Below, piece by piece: positions 48,262 to 59,712 of a stretch of 64,000 nt of DNA (the stretch's first letter is position 1; the number at the start of each line of letters is the position of its first letter). A program made the translations under genes and the position numbers. Origin of the DNA: Mesotaenium endlicherianum. Taxonomy: Eukaryota > Streptophyta > Zygnematophyceae > Zygnematales > Mesotaeniaceae. The DNA lies in NCBI GenBank assembly GCA_009602735.1, contig WELA01007809.1:329248-393247 (forward strand), given 5' to 3'. Below the pieces are notes generated by a model, which was given only the letters and a program-made list of their open reading frames with translations, was not told the origin of the DNA and did not search any database.

Positions 48262-49031
48262 TGTGTGCTTGTGAGAGGTGCACTCACAATGACTCTGCAG
48301 GTATTTATACTTGCACGACGTGAGGCACTGGAGTGCTTCGAGTCACCACCTAGGGCACTGGTTCATGTCAACAAAAACAGGCGCAGGGGTACGACCCATT
48401 TCGGCTGAATGCTCGAAACGCTCTGTTTGGCCGTTTGGAGACTTTTCGACGGTTTCCGAAAAACCGTTTCGAGCCAAACGGGCGTTTTCGCATTTTCGCG
48501 ACTTTTCAAAAAGTTGCGACTGTTCGCAAAGTCACGTACAAATGCTTTTTGTCATGAACCGGTAGTTACAAGAACTACTTTGCCAATCGGTTAGGTGTGA
48601 ACGTTTCAAACGACCGGTCGCGCGTTCGAATCCGCTCGGATGCAAAGTCGCTTTGCATATTATGTATCATTTGACTTTTACGACTGTTTGTTCGTATTAA
48701 CGACTGGTGGTAAATCCGAAACTTGTAACTGTGCATTATCCGAAATAATGACAATCAAAATAACTTAATCAAACAATGATTGGTTAAGTTATTATTTCAT
48801 AATCAATCAAAGTAACTTTATGAATAATTATGTTGTACTTTTGCAAAGTAGTCGAATAACGTTACGACACTTTTTGCAACACTATCTCGGTCATTTTGCC
48901 AATTGTCCGAGAATTAATCGGCACACGCGTGTGGCAAATAATTCAATGTGATGCAATCATTTATCAAATAATGTGTGGTATATAGTATAACGTATTTTAG
49001 GTAATGTGCCTAAAAAACTGAGATCGTGACA
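48262..49031 (+). repeat. Dispersed repeat R1, copy 3 (770 bp, best preserved)
   Basis: Begins TGTGTGCTTGTGAGAGGTGC and ends GAGATCGTGACA. The start can fold (TTGTGAG...CTCACAA). The TATA-like GGTATTTATACTTG lies about 40 bp in. A tRNA-like block occupies 48577-48648. No clear target-site duplication was found by eye. Confidence 0.75.
48577..48648 (+). other. tRNA-like 72-nt block in R1 copy 3
   Basis: ACTTTGC...GCAAAGT end stem, A-box-like TCGGTTAGGTG and B-box-like CGTTCGAATCC. It is immediately followed by a second hairpin, ATGCAAAG-TCG-CTTTGCAT, which competes for the same 3' arm. Confidence 0.5.
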
Positions 49032-50879
49032 TAAAGTCAACAGGGACATTCCAACACGTGATGAAGAACATATCTATAGTCTTCAAAACATTAACGTCAA
49101 ATACCATGCCATATGTCTTTGGTGAATGGAACTTGAGAACATTTTCAATCAAAGACAACACATTGTGTTGGATTAATAACACAATCATTAAAATTTCTAA
49201 TTGGTAACAAGTTTTTTTCTTTAAGACAAAGACACTTATTAAAAAAATTATTTAGAGCAATGAATTCATCAAAAGTTTAGTCATAGAACTTAAATGACAG
49301 CAATCATTTGGAAAAATGCATAATATCTTTGACGCTTTGTATTTATTGATGAATTGACATTGTCTACATGTAATAAATTTATTGTCTTTGTATCGTTATC
49401 ACAATTTAGAGATTGTGAGTAAATCCAGAAAAAACCAACACTTGGTTAGAAGTAAGACGCATAACACTTTATTTGGTGGGTTTGTTCAATTTCAAATTCA
49501 GCCAGAGTGTTAACAATTGTATATTAGTCACACACTAGACGCATCACCACGAATTTAACAAAATATTTGTTGGCGACAAGAATAAGTTTTGTGGTGGCAC
49601 TTGGATCGAAGTGTTTATTCTACTGGTGACGCAATTACCACTGTCGATAGACCGAGATGAAATTGAATTTTTAACTTATTTCATATTAATCTTGTATATT
49701 ATGTTATCCTTTTGGTTATCATGTCTTCACTGATATCTTGTTGTTAAAGACAAAGAAATAAAGATAAAAACTGTAAAAATATTCACATTAACTTTCTGTA
49801 TGAAAATATGGAATATTATTGAATGAATTAAGTGAAAACTAATATATAATATTTCAATACAATTTATTATTTTTTGTATACGTTGACGTTTAGAATATTC
49901 ATAAATTTTATACATTACACAAAACAACAGACAAATTAAATTGTTAAGAGATAAAATATGTTCATAATAATGACGCGTTCACAAATTATCATATTTCAAA
50001 AAGACAATGATATTGTGGATTTCATTTGGAGAGGAAATCACCAACTTTATAAAAAAATATAGTATGTCCGTCATTGACTCTATTTTGCACATGATTTCAA
50101 AGCGATGAAAAGCGACAAAATAGTGGTATCGTGGATTTCACTAGGTGAAAAAATCATCAATCTTATAGAGAAAAGTAAAACGTCCATCATTGACTCTAGT
50201 TTCGCACATAACTTTGAAATTTATTATGAAATTATCTTGTGTAAGTATATAGCATCAAAATTAAATAATCCAAATGAATGGATTGTTGCAATCATGTAAT
50301 GTCCACCAAAAGTAGGTTTTCGTGGTGACACTCTTAAATTCTAGAAAGCTGATGAACAAAGAGCCTTATTTCATATTCAAAAACTTTATCTCTAGACCAT
50401 TTTTGCGACAACGAATGATAGAAAATTATATTATCCCATGACTTGCAAAGTTGAAAAATGCGTTTATGAAATTGCGTGATGTGCTTAACACATATAAATT
50501 TAAGTGTAAAAATATTTCTATGTGGAATCTGTGGCAGGTTGAAACACAATTTAATTTATTTTTAGAAAAACATACTTTAAAGAAATAGTTAATAAAAAAT
50601 TATTGGTTTGCACTGCAATATAAATCACGAAATTACTTGCAAGCTTGACAAGTGTTTTCTAGCAATTCCAAACTATGTCTGTTTTATGTAAAAAAAGAAT
50701 TGAGTGGAAACTTACTCGAGCAACAAAGCTGGAGCTCATTTTTGTCAATATTGAAAGATGAGTATTGTCGAACATACGTGACTTTTGGTTATTTTTCACA
50801 AAATTGTAGAAGATTAAAGCAAGGCTTAGAATAATTCTTATTTGAATACTATTGCAATTTTCAAAGGTGGACCAAAATA
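49032..50879. other. AT-rich spacer, nothing seen
   Basis: Non-coding. Two similar short passages near 50020-50060 and 50110-50170 (TGGATTTCA.T.GG.GA.AAATCA) hint at a decayed duplication. Confidence 0.5.
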
Positions 50880-51500
50880 GATGCCTTCACGATAAAAGAA
50901 AACTTTCAAGAAAATCAACTGTAGTCACCAAGTTTCGATACACAAAAACGTTGTAAATTATACTTACAACAAGTCGTAAATACATAAATTGCAATAAAAT
51001 GAGAGAGAATAAGACTAACATTAGTCCAAAATAACGTGTTTCATAAATATGCAAAGGTGGATTAATGATAACATTCTTATGAGAATAACTTGGAAAAAGA
51101 AGTACAGTCACGAAGTAAGAGATTTTATAGCATAGGCACCGAATCTCCGTATATAAAGACATACACGTTGTACCTTGAAAACGTTGTGCTTCTTTGAAAC
51201 TTCACTTGACCATTTCGAGGAAGGTCTCCATCATTTTTCACAGTGTCTTGCCATTGTATGCACAAAAGAACCAAAAGTGAGGTATTTACAATGAAGAAAA
51301 ATTTAAATGAAAATGAGTCGTAGCCACGAAGTCTCCGTATATGGAATATTTCACATTGTATTGTAAGCAAGTTGTCATGAGCTGAAATTTCACAGGTGAA
51401 GAATGATGTAAGAGAGAGAAGTGCGGGGAATGTGCCCATACACACTCACGCACCTTCATCCGCAAATGGAAGCGTGCACGAGGATCTTTCTTAGTTGCAT
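50880..51500 (-). repeat. Degenerate tandem repeat, about 190-215 bp period
   Basis: On the minus strand, related peptides recur in open stretches: YNVKYSIYGDFVATTHF, YNVYVFIYGDSVPML and YNVFVYRNLVTTVDF, at spacings of roughly 190 and 215 bp. The DNA level shows CCGTATAT(A)GG-like and CAC.AAGT motifs in the same order. No family recognised; probably a decayed repeat rather than a gene. Confidence 0.4.
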
Positions 51501-51513
51501 ACACAAGGTGGAG

Positions 51514-51538
51514 TGGCCTGGTTCAAACCACCAGGCCA
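51514..51538. other. Perfect 9-bp stem, 7-nt loop hairpin
   Basis: TGGCCTGGT, loop TCAAACC, ACCAGGCCA. GC-rich and perfect within AT-rich surroundings. Function unknown. Confidence 0.6.
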
Positions 51539-54500
51539 AGTTATGTTGCACTTATGTTCTTTCTCAGTAATTGTTTTGAATTATAGTTAGGCATCTGATG
51601 CCATGCTTTTGGAGTGGAAAGAAGGACGTGCACACAATCAGGGCTACGTCCTACGTTTGTTTGCTTAGTTTAACTTGCATCCAACATGATTGTAAAAGTA
51701 GAGTTTACAACAAATTTTGATGATTCACGAAATAGTCGCAAGGGTGTACATTGAAAATAGTGAATCTAAACATAATGTAACTTATTCAATTTTGTCGTAT
51801 TCTTTTTTCCGCGTCCTTAATATGTTTGCAAACGTGCAATTATGTGAATGTTTGTGCGTATGTTCATGCATATGGATATGTGTATGTGCAATTGCGTGTG
51901 CGTGAATTTATAATTGCTTGTCAGTGATTGTAGGTATTATTTTGCGATTTTTCTCTTGCACAAAATTCGGGCCCTCAAATAATTGTAAAGTTGAGTTTAT
52001 AACTGCTTGTCAGTGATCTACAACAAGTCATTATTTCATTTAAATCGAAGGTAACGGAGTGTAAGTTGAAAATCATTATCATGTGTGACAAAATTCAATA
52101 GTAATCTATATCAATTTTATTTATTCACGTAAATATTTTAAAAATTGAAAATTGAAAATCATAATGCTTTGTTAGGTACGTTATTCAAAATTTTGTAATA
52201 TTTGAAGAATTTATATCACAACATTATATAACATAAACGTTTGAATGTAAGATATTTTCATTCTTCACAAAAAAAATATAATATGATAGAAACAATAAAA
52301 TGAAGAAAGTGAAAAATGCAAAGTACTTTAAAAATATAACTTAACCATGAAAATCACTATTTATTGAAATTAATATATGTAGAAAATTAAAAAAAATGTT
52401 AAAAAAATAACAATTTATCAACAACTTAACACATTACTTATGTTCATGAATCTAGTACATGCAATCAATCTTAATGAAAATCCAAAAAAACAGAATTATT
52501 ATTATATATTTATTTAATATTCTTTTAATTAATAACATAATTATTAGCAATAAAGCTTATATATTTTAATCGTATGCACTGCTTATGATGTTATTTTGAT
52601 ATAAAAAGTATTTTTTCATTATATTTTATCCATAACATATCAAAAATGAATATTTGATCTTGAAGTATTCATGATGTCTTAATGTATGTAACATACATAG
52701 TTGATGTAAAATAAACATTACAAATATTTCATTTATATATTTAAAAAATAATATGTATTACATTAATGTAACTTGTTGTATTTTTTAAAAATGTGTTTAC
52801 CAATTTATTAGCAAAAACTATATTTGAATATTGCTTTTCTATACATATAAAATATTTTGGTTAATTGTTTTTTATTTTTTTGTCTACAACAAAAAACAAA
52901 ATTATTTTGTCAACTTATTTTTTTAACTGGTTTTTTTTGCGTTTAACAAATTTAAATATCGTGCCTCAATTTGTGAAACTTCTCATATCCAACCACTCTG
53001 TATTGTTGTATCAATGTGTACATAATTTAAAATAATTGTATATAATGGAAAAATAATGGTGATTAGTACATATACCATTTTGGATCTAAAAACCATTGAT
53101 TGTTGTGGAAAGCTAATAGTGAAAATGTTATGTCTCACAATTTTTGTGATCAAATTTGCGAGTGTGCCTATCAAATCACCTTTAAGTTCAATAAGGTACG
53201 ATGAAAAACTCTTGTGCACAATTTGGCCCGCACTTATGACCATGCAATGTCACACAAATATCGTATAAAAACAAATGGAATCTATCGCATACTTCGTGAA
53301 AACGTAATTTAGTTGATTGCGTAACTAATTTGGTATGTAGATGGTACTTCCAAATTCATTGCTAGCTTTTTTACCGTTATCATCTACGCAAATTTATACG
53401 AAGTATAGCAAACGAAGTAGCAAATCTATACTTGCATGTGACTTTTATATTTGCCACTTTGATTCAATAAGAAACGTTCTTCATTAATTTTTCTGCAATA
53501 CAATGCATAAAACAAGTATCAATCCAAAGCGTATTAGTGCTATAAATTGACCAATCAAAGTGACAATTGGTAGTAGGTTTCTTTTCTCCGCGTGTTATTT
53601 GCAAGATTTGAAACATCACAAGATACACGATATAATATACTTGTTCACAAAATGGTATGATGAGTCCAAACTTTCCAAAAAAAAAAAATTAAATCACACA
53701 AGCAAACATTGTTGTTTTGTTCCATGAAGCGGCAATGAGTTCCCAACAACTTAACATCTGCACTTTGGAATTTTGGTAAATGTAATGAATTGTGATACAT
53801 TTATTAAAATTTCAACATACATTATTTTGTAATGTTTGAAAATCCAAAATACAATTTTACCATATAAAACTTATTAAAGTTAAGCAAACAAGTTTATTAC
53901 ACATATTTAAATTTACTAGAATAAATGAAAAAATATTTATCCAAATATTTATAAATATATAAAATCAATGTTTGCAAGATTATATATGAACTTTAAAGTC
54001 ATATTACTTTTCATACTATTGTGATCTTTAAATTTATGACATACTTAATATTCTAAAATTTTTCCATAGATATTCTTAAATTACATATGATTACACAAAT
54101 TTGGTCGTTTGTTCGTTTGACAAAATCTGGAATGCATTTATAAACCATTTTTTTTTCATGATATATAAAATAATTTTGTACGTTTCAATAAATTATTATT
54201 TCTAAAGATGATGAAGACAAATATTACTTTACAGATGATTAGCGCGTATAAGAATTTTACAAATTTATTTATTTTGTGTATATATATATATGAGTTTTTA
54301 GTTATCTATTGACAATCATATTGACTAAAAAATAAATGTATTTTAGTATTGAATAAGATAAGTTACTGAATAGAAAATAATATTAAAAAATAAAATATAA
54401 AAAAAATTCTAAAAAACATGGAAATTAGTATTTCTTTTAGATAATTAGCGCATTGAATTTTAGCACAAATTTGTTAACATCATTGATTTGCATACAAATA

Positions 54501-55842
54501 GAACTTTATATTTTATCTTACTTTAAAGAAACTCTCTTATCAATTATCATCTTTTTTTGTGGGATATTGGATTAATTGTATACGTTCTCAATTTATCATA
54601 GATATGTCAAAAAAATGATGTATTTTGATAGTGTTTGTTCACTAATCTAATCTTGTAAAATCTTCTACACAAAGAACAACAATTTGTGCACGTTATGAAC
54701 ACTTGGTCAATGCAACTTGCACGCACACAAAGACACACTTGACATGGTGAGTGACTTTGTTTCAGCGAGTTAAAATATAAAAGAAGACAAAATACAAGTT
54801 TATGGGAAAAAAATTCACAAAAAGAAAACTTTTGCAACGTAAAATTTGTAGAAATAATTATTTAATTTACAGAGTATATCTTAGTCTTTGTAATTGTCAC
54901 AGCAGATATTGCAACATTTTTTGACGTTATAATCAACTGTTATCAAGCGATTCACTAAGTTTATGACGCTCGCAACTGAGTTTGGTTTTCTTTAAATTTG
55001 CGTTGAAATTCCGTTTTATGACTGAGAATACGCTTGCATATCCTTGCTACAAATATAAGTACGATTCAAGGTATAATGAATGAAATACACAAAAAATAAA
55101 AGAAACATTGCGATAAAAGAGAAAATTTAGGTGTAATAGATGAGATAGAAATAAGTCAGCGAACGACATAGCGATGAGAAAAAAAAATAAGGATACAGTT
55201 GTTTGTCAAACGACTATTTGGGTGCCACAAGAATTAGATGAAATAAGCGGCTTTCCTTCACCCGTGATTGATGTCTGCTCAATAAATTACGCATATACAA
55301 ACTTGGAAATTTGAGAAACTCATGTCGTATGAAATGATTACACGATACACCTAAATAAATTCTAATGTGGTTTATTAGCCATATAAAAGAATCTTATCTT
55401 TTTTTTTTGTGTATATTGCATTGGTCGCATTGATCTTTCATATAATAATATCTCTTGCAAGTTTGATGTACAAGTTTCTTTTCATGTAAGTCTCTCAAAT
55501 TTTGATCCCTTTCTTTTATATATTGAAAACATTTGTATCGCAAATATTTAAAAAATATTCATGACAAAATTTGTTGGTTTGCTGTCATGCCAAGTATGCA
55601 AAATTTCAAGATTACCTTTTTAAAGTCTTTGCGAGACACACTTGGATGTTCAAAAATATTTATTACAACCCCTTGCAAGTGAGGTGAGTACCCCTTTGAA
55701 CCTTTATTATGTAATTGTTGCAATTGATCATGGATTTTAATGTGGAAGGCAAGGCTAAATCAGATTGTCAAAGCAAACAGTCATGGTAAGATGTTACTAC
55801 TGACCTTGTGTGGTTTTCTTTAGCTTTGCTTCATGAACTGAA
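51539..55842. other. AT-rich spacer, no gene seen
   Basis: Long AT-rich non-coding stretch. Short open frames lack codon structure. Some donor-like GTGAGT/GTAAGA sites appear at 55680-55790, just before the exon called at 55843. Confidence 0.5.
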
Positions 55843-56781
55843 GTGCTTGACTTGCCCACTCTTGATCGGTATTATTTTTGTGATATCCTCATGGTGCACG
55901 CGAGTTACAGGTATTACACGAGGTTGATTGTAGGATTGAAGCACAAACATCCCTTCTACACCGTGACATACAAATGGAGCAAAGAAGCGCAAGAAGCAGT
56001 TATGGTATTCCATAAGAAGAAAAGATCCATGTTGGACGAGGTCAAGGGGCAAAGCATATGCGAGTTGAAGGGTAAGTGCGTGCAACTGCATATCAAGATA
56101 GATTATATTATTTCAATTCTTTATCTATGTAAAAGATGTCAATCCCAATGTGTATATCACATCTTTGTCTTTGTGCATTGCTTCAACATATGACATCCAA
56201 AAACATGGAATTTGGATTCATAGCAATATGAGAGTTTTGACAACGAGTTGTCAATTTCTGCTCTATTGTGTAGTGCTGGTCTTTTTCTAAGAGCTTACAA
56301 GATCCCACGCTCATGTTTAGTACCACCTATACAGCTCTCAAGCATGGTGTTGCCTTGAATTGAAACTGAGCTGAAAGTCGTGATCAAGGTAAACACATTT
56401 TTCCACTTTTTGTATCTTAAGTCCAAAGCATCGCTACACTACTCATGGTCTCCTCATGATGGGCTTAATTGTATGTTTAAAATCTATGTGCCTCATACTC
56501 ACTCGATATTTTTGTATGTACTTTTTGCTGAGAAATCCTACACAACCCAAAATAGAAAATGTCCAATCGGCATGGATGTGCTTGCAAACACTCCAATTCT
56601 CAATTATGGTGTTCTTGCAAGTTATGCCTTTTTTCCAGAGCTGTATCCTGATTGTATCCTGATGCGCCTGTGTTGAAACATCCCGTTGTTTGCGCTTCAG
56701 AATGGGGCCCGTGGATAGAACAGTATAAACACTTGCTGACATGGCTGAAGCAAAGTCCCCAACAGACGATGCTTTTTAGAG
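55843..56781 (+). CDS. Two exons of an unidentified spliced gene
   Basis: Exon 1, about 55843-56072, reads LDRYYFCDILMVHASYRYY, then KHPFYTVTYKWSKEAQEAV and KKKRSMLDEVKGQS, ending at a strong GGTAAGTG donor in phase 1. Exon 2, 56701-56781, follows a CTTCAG acceptor and reads WGPWIEQYKHLLTWLKQSP, then ending at GGTACT, again phase 1. Phases agree across the intron (a Glu codon is completed). The composition is coding-like compared with the AT-rich surroundings. Other exons may exist, and I do not recognise the family. The second exon leads toward a minisatellite and the inserted chromovirus LTR, so the gene's 3' end may be disrupted (inference). Confidence 0.35.
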
Positions 56782-56829
56782 GTACTCTTTTCTCTTTTGC
56801 TCTTCCTTCTGTCCGCCAATATTTGCGTG

Positions 56830-57185
56830 CAATGACCATGATCTTTCTCATCCTCGTGAGCGCTTGCGCTTGCGCGTGCTCTGCCCTAGTGCGTGCCTGC
56901 CCATGCGCACGCACTCCCTCTCTCCCTTCCTCTGGCCTCTCAATCTGCATCTCTGTACGCTCTGCCTAGTCGTGCGCACTGCCCAATCCACCTCTTGCCC
57001 GTTGCTCCCTGCGCGCCTGCGCATGCGCGAGTGCTGTCTCTCTCCCTCCGTCTGGCCTGTCTTTTTGCGTGTGTGCGCGCATTGTACCCAATCCAGCTCT
57101 TGCACGTTCCTCCCTGCGCGCATACTTGTTGCTCCTTGCACGCTCTCTCTCTCTCCCTCCTCTCGCCCCTCTTTCTGCATCTACA
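56830..57185 (+). repeat. GC/CT-rich minisatellite, units of about 107-120 bp
   Basis: Three imperfect units containing CTGCGC..CTGC.CATGCGC, CTCTCTCCCTCC.TCTGGCC and CCCAATCCA.CTCTTGC. The chromovirus LTR abuts the third unit at 57187, so the element probably inserted into this array. Confidence 0.65.
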
Positions 57186-57186
57186 C

Positions 57187-57898
57187 TGAAATGAATCGCC
57201 TTACCAAATAGGCGATTAACAATTAATAAAGATCTTTATATCAGCAAGTAATCTTTATGGTACTTTCCGTTAACTGTGTAAACGGCAAAAGGACAACGCA
57301 CTAGCAGTGAATAATACTCGTCAGTCAAATGAGAGTAAACTAGCATCAATAATGCAAATTAGTAGACTCATACATAAGCAAGGTTAGAAGACAGTGCGTA
57401 TCAATGGCTTCTCGCCTTGGATTCAGATCTCTCTCAGTAAGCTGTACAAGAGAGTTGGCCTCGTTTCCGAATGCCGAACTCGAGGGCAATGCCTAGCATA
57501 TGTACATGGAATGAGTTTATTGTTCAACGGTCAGTGCGATGGCACCGCCTACCCGGGAGTTAACCACGTTGGTAGGACCTCGGTTAACCAAATCCACCGC
57601 CATCTCCCATCATCCCGAATAGCCATCCATCATAGGGATGTCATCTGGCCATTCATCTAGCATATCGCACTTAGATGCATATCAAGGCAGTTCGCTGCTA
57701 CCGAGTACGGAAGTCAGCTTGCTGTCAAAGAATGTGTCAGCAAGCTGACTTATATGGACTTTCAGCCTGCTGCTTTTTACTGAGTCATCAAACTGATAAT
57801 TATGTAAAGTCCAGCAGACTGATTATTATGTAAATTCCAGCAGACTGACTACTAACTAAAGTTCAGCAGGCTGAACTTGAATATACTGATTCATTACA
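57187..57898 (-). repeat. Chromovirus 3' LTR (712 bp)
   Basis: On the minus strand it starts TGTAATGAATC and ends GATTCATTTCA, near-perfect inverted termini of the TG...CA type. A polypurine tract lies directly outside its start. U3 contains tandem CAGTCTGCTGGA...TTTACATAAT units (57790-57870) and a TATA-like CATATAAG at about 57752-57760. AATAAA lies at 57516-57521 (complement), a plausible poly(A) signal. Confidence 0.85.
57712..57750 (-). promoter_or_regulatory. Perfect 13-bp hairpin just downstream of the LTR TATA-like box
   Basis: AGTCAGCTTGCTG and CAGCAAGCTGACT are exact reverse complements separated by 13 nt. It follows CATATAAG on the minus strand, so it would lie around the transcription start. 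Confidence 0.6.
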
Positions 57899-57900
57899 AT

Positions 57901-57912
57901 CCCTCCAACTTA
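57901..57912 (-). promoter_or_regulatory. 3' polypurine tract of the chromovirus
   Basis: Minus strand AAGTTGGAGGGA followed two bases later by the LTR start TGTAATG. A typical plus-strand primer position. Confidence 0.75.
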
Positions 57913-57916
57913 ACTT

Positions 57917-57933
57917 GTTGTCGCCTCGACAAC
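57917..57933. other. Small hairpin beside the polypurine tract
   Basis: GTTGTCG, loop CCT, CGACAAC: a perfect 7-bp stem five bases inside the polypurine tract. It could be part of the 3' non-coding region (inference). Confidence 0.45.
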
Positions 57934-58011
57934 ATTAAACTGCAGAAATTTTAAATAAGGGAACTGAACCTGACCAGCCTCCCTTACTGACTGCCTCTTC
58001 AATCTGTCACC

Positions 58012-59712
58012 TTAAGGGGTTGTTCCTGGGACTTCAGGGTCAGGAGACGGAGATCTGGACCTAGATCTGGACAGCCCTCTAGGTCTGTCAGCTGGCCTTC
58101 TAAAGAACCCTGTTTGCTCTAAAGTTGGCCCTCGAGGAGAACGGAGGATGGTGGCCTGCTCTTCAACTATTTGGGTGTTGATTCCCACATAGACAGGCAT
58201 TCCAGTAGGATGCTGAAATACATTGGCTAGAGGTACATGCCCCTGAGCGGAGGGGGAGGCTGGCATACCTCTGGCCCACCCGCGTGTCCCTCTTCTGGCA
58301 CCCCTGTCCTCTGGGGATTTCTGTCTGTGTCTGCTGCCCAGTACAGTCAGATCAGCTTCTTCCCCTGCTTGGGCAGGTGGGCTGGGGGAGCGAGCGCGGG
58401 GTCCAGTTGTCGCCATAACGGGGATCACATTCCACACACCTGATCGTGGTTCTTTAGGAAGTGCCACTGCCTCTCCCTGGGTATCCTGAGTACCTGCTGC
58501 TGATGCTTCTCCTCTGCCTTGTTCTTCTTCCTCATCCTCCTCATCCTCCTCCTCGGAGAGAGTAGGGGTCTCGTCCACTAAGTCGTCCTGCTCCCTAGTA
58601 GACATGGAGTAGTCTACCGACCTCCCTTTCTTAGGGCGCGCTGGAGGTTGCTTGGCCTTCAGCCTACTGATATCTATCCGGCCTGCATTCTTTGCCCATT
58701 TGACAAAGGCATGCTTTCCCTTAGAGAAGTAGTCTCTTCCCCTCCTCCTATGTTCCTTGGTCTCTGCATTCATATTGCTCAGGCATCCATTCAGCCTGGG
58801 GTCCCAAGGGGCAATGTGAGGTGGTAGGATGAGATAGCCGTCTAGGCCATAGTGGAAGTCATCCGGTTGGGCTCGGTCACACTCCTGCTTCTTATTTGTG
58901 ACGGTCATCCACCTCCAGTCTGTTGGCTGCTGGTAGTACTGGGGTCCGTGCTCAGCCTTCCTCAGTTTACACGGGAACCAGTGGGGAGAGAACATCTGCT
59001 GTCCTGCTTCCCTGGCCAAGTACTCCCAGCTCCTTCTCTCAACTTCATTGTAAGCTGGCAGGAGTGTGAGGTAGAATACCGTATCCTTAAAGCTATCGGG
59101 CCGCATGCTCACCATCCGGATGAGTCTCTGATCTCCCACTATTCCCGGTATGGGGACCGGCTTGTCCTCTGAATCATCTGCGAGATACCGGGCCTGCTCT
59201 GCTGTATAGCCCACCATCTTAGCATAATCTTCGTAAAGGACCACGCCGGTGTGTGTCTCGATGTACCTGTCCAGTGCTGTAGCTCCTTCCTTCTGTAGCA
59301 GTGTTGTCTGTTCCAGCCTGTTGATCTCCTGGGCTGCCAGCAATGCTTCCTTCAGGTTATCGAAGTTTTGGCCACCCACCACAGTATACCTGTAAGTGGC
59401 CAAGCTCTTCTGTCTGTCCGCTTCAATCTTTTTTCTTTTCTCCTCTTCTGCCGCTGCCGCTTCTTCTTGCTGTTTCTTCTGTCTCTCCTCCTCAGCCTTC
59501 CTGAGGTTTTCCGCTTCCTGATCCTTCTTCCTCTGTGCCTCTTCTGCCGCCTCTTGTTGTTTGCGGACCCTTTCTTGTTCTCTCCTGGTGAGGGACGTCG
59601 CCGCCAGCTCCTTCTGGTATTGCTCCATTGTCCTCCTGGCTTCTTCTGCCTTGCGCTTTCTGTCCTCCTTTTGTGTGGTGGGCGCCATCCTGCACATGTA
59701 ACCAGGGCACAA
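58012..59712 (-). CDS. Extra ORF (566 aa) between pol and 3' LTR: coiled-coil and RS-tailed protein of unknown function
   Basis: Open for 566 codons, downstream of pol in the same orientation and inside the element. The better start is probably the second Met (MAPTTQKEDRKRKAEEARR, residue 9), which directly follows an acceptor-like GTGCAG, compatible with a spliced subgenomic mRNA (inference). Residues about 10-115 are a Lys/Glu/Arg/Gln-rich coiled coil. Residues about 125-355 form a folded-looking region with LTLLPAYNEVERRSWEYLAR and PQYYQQPTDWRWM, with no family recognised. An acidic run (LSEEEDEEDEEEEQGRGEAS) and an SR-type tail (RSRSRSPSPDPE) follow. No signal peptide or membrane segment was seen, so it is not an obvious envelope protein. 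It could be a nuclear, RNA-binding or Gag-like accessory protein. Confidence 0.7.
   Translation of the reverse strand: MCPGYMCRMAPTTQKEDRKRKAEEARRTMEQYQKELAATSLTRREQERVRKQQEAAEEAQRKKDQEAENLRKAEEERQKKQQEEAAAAEEEKRKKIEADRQKSLATYRYTVVGGQNFDNLKEALLAAQEINRLEQTTLLQKEGATALDRYIETHTGVVLYEDYAKMVGYTAEQARYLADDSEDKPVPIPGIVGDQRLIRMVSMRPDSFKDTVFYLTLLPAYNEVERRSWEYLAREAGQQMFSPHWFPCKLRKAEHGPQYYQQPTDWRWMTVTNKKQECDRAQPDDFHYGLDGYLILPPHIAPWDPRLNGCLSNMNAETKEHRRRGRDYFSKGKHAFVKWAKNAGRIDISRLKAKQPPARPKKGRSVDYSMSTREQDDLVDETPTLSEEEDEEDEEEEQGRGEASAAGTQDTQGEAVALPKEPRSGVWNVIPVMATTGPRARSPSPPAQAGEEADLTVLGSRHRQKSPEDRGARRGTRGWARGMPASPSAQGHVPLANVFQHPTGMPVYVGINTQIVEEQATILRSPRGPTLEQTGFFRRPADRPRGLSRSRSRSPSPDPEVPGTTP

Noticed and set aside
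58012-59712. Envelope-like protein of an errantivirus-type element
   Set aside because: No signal peptide, no transmembrane segment and no cysteine-rich ectodomain; highly charged with an SR-type tail.
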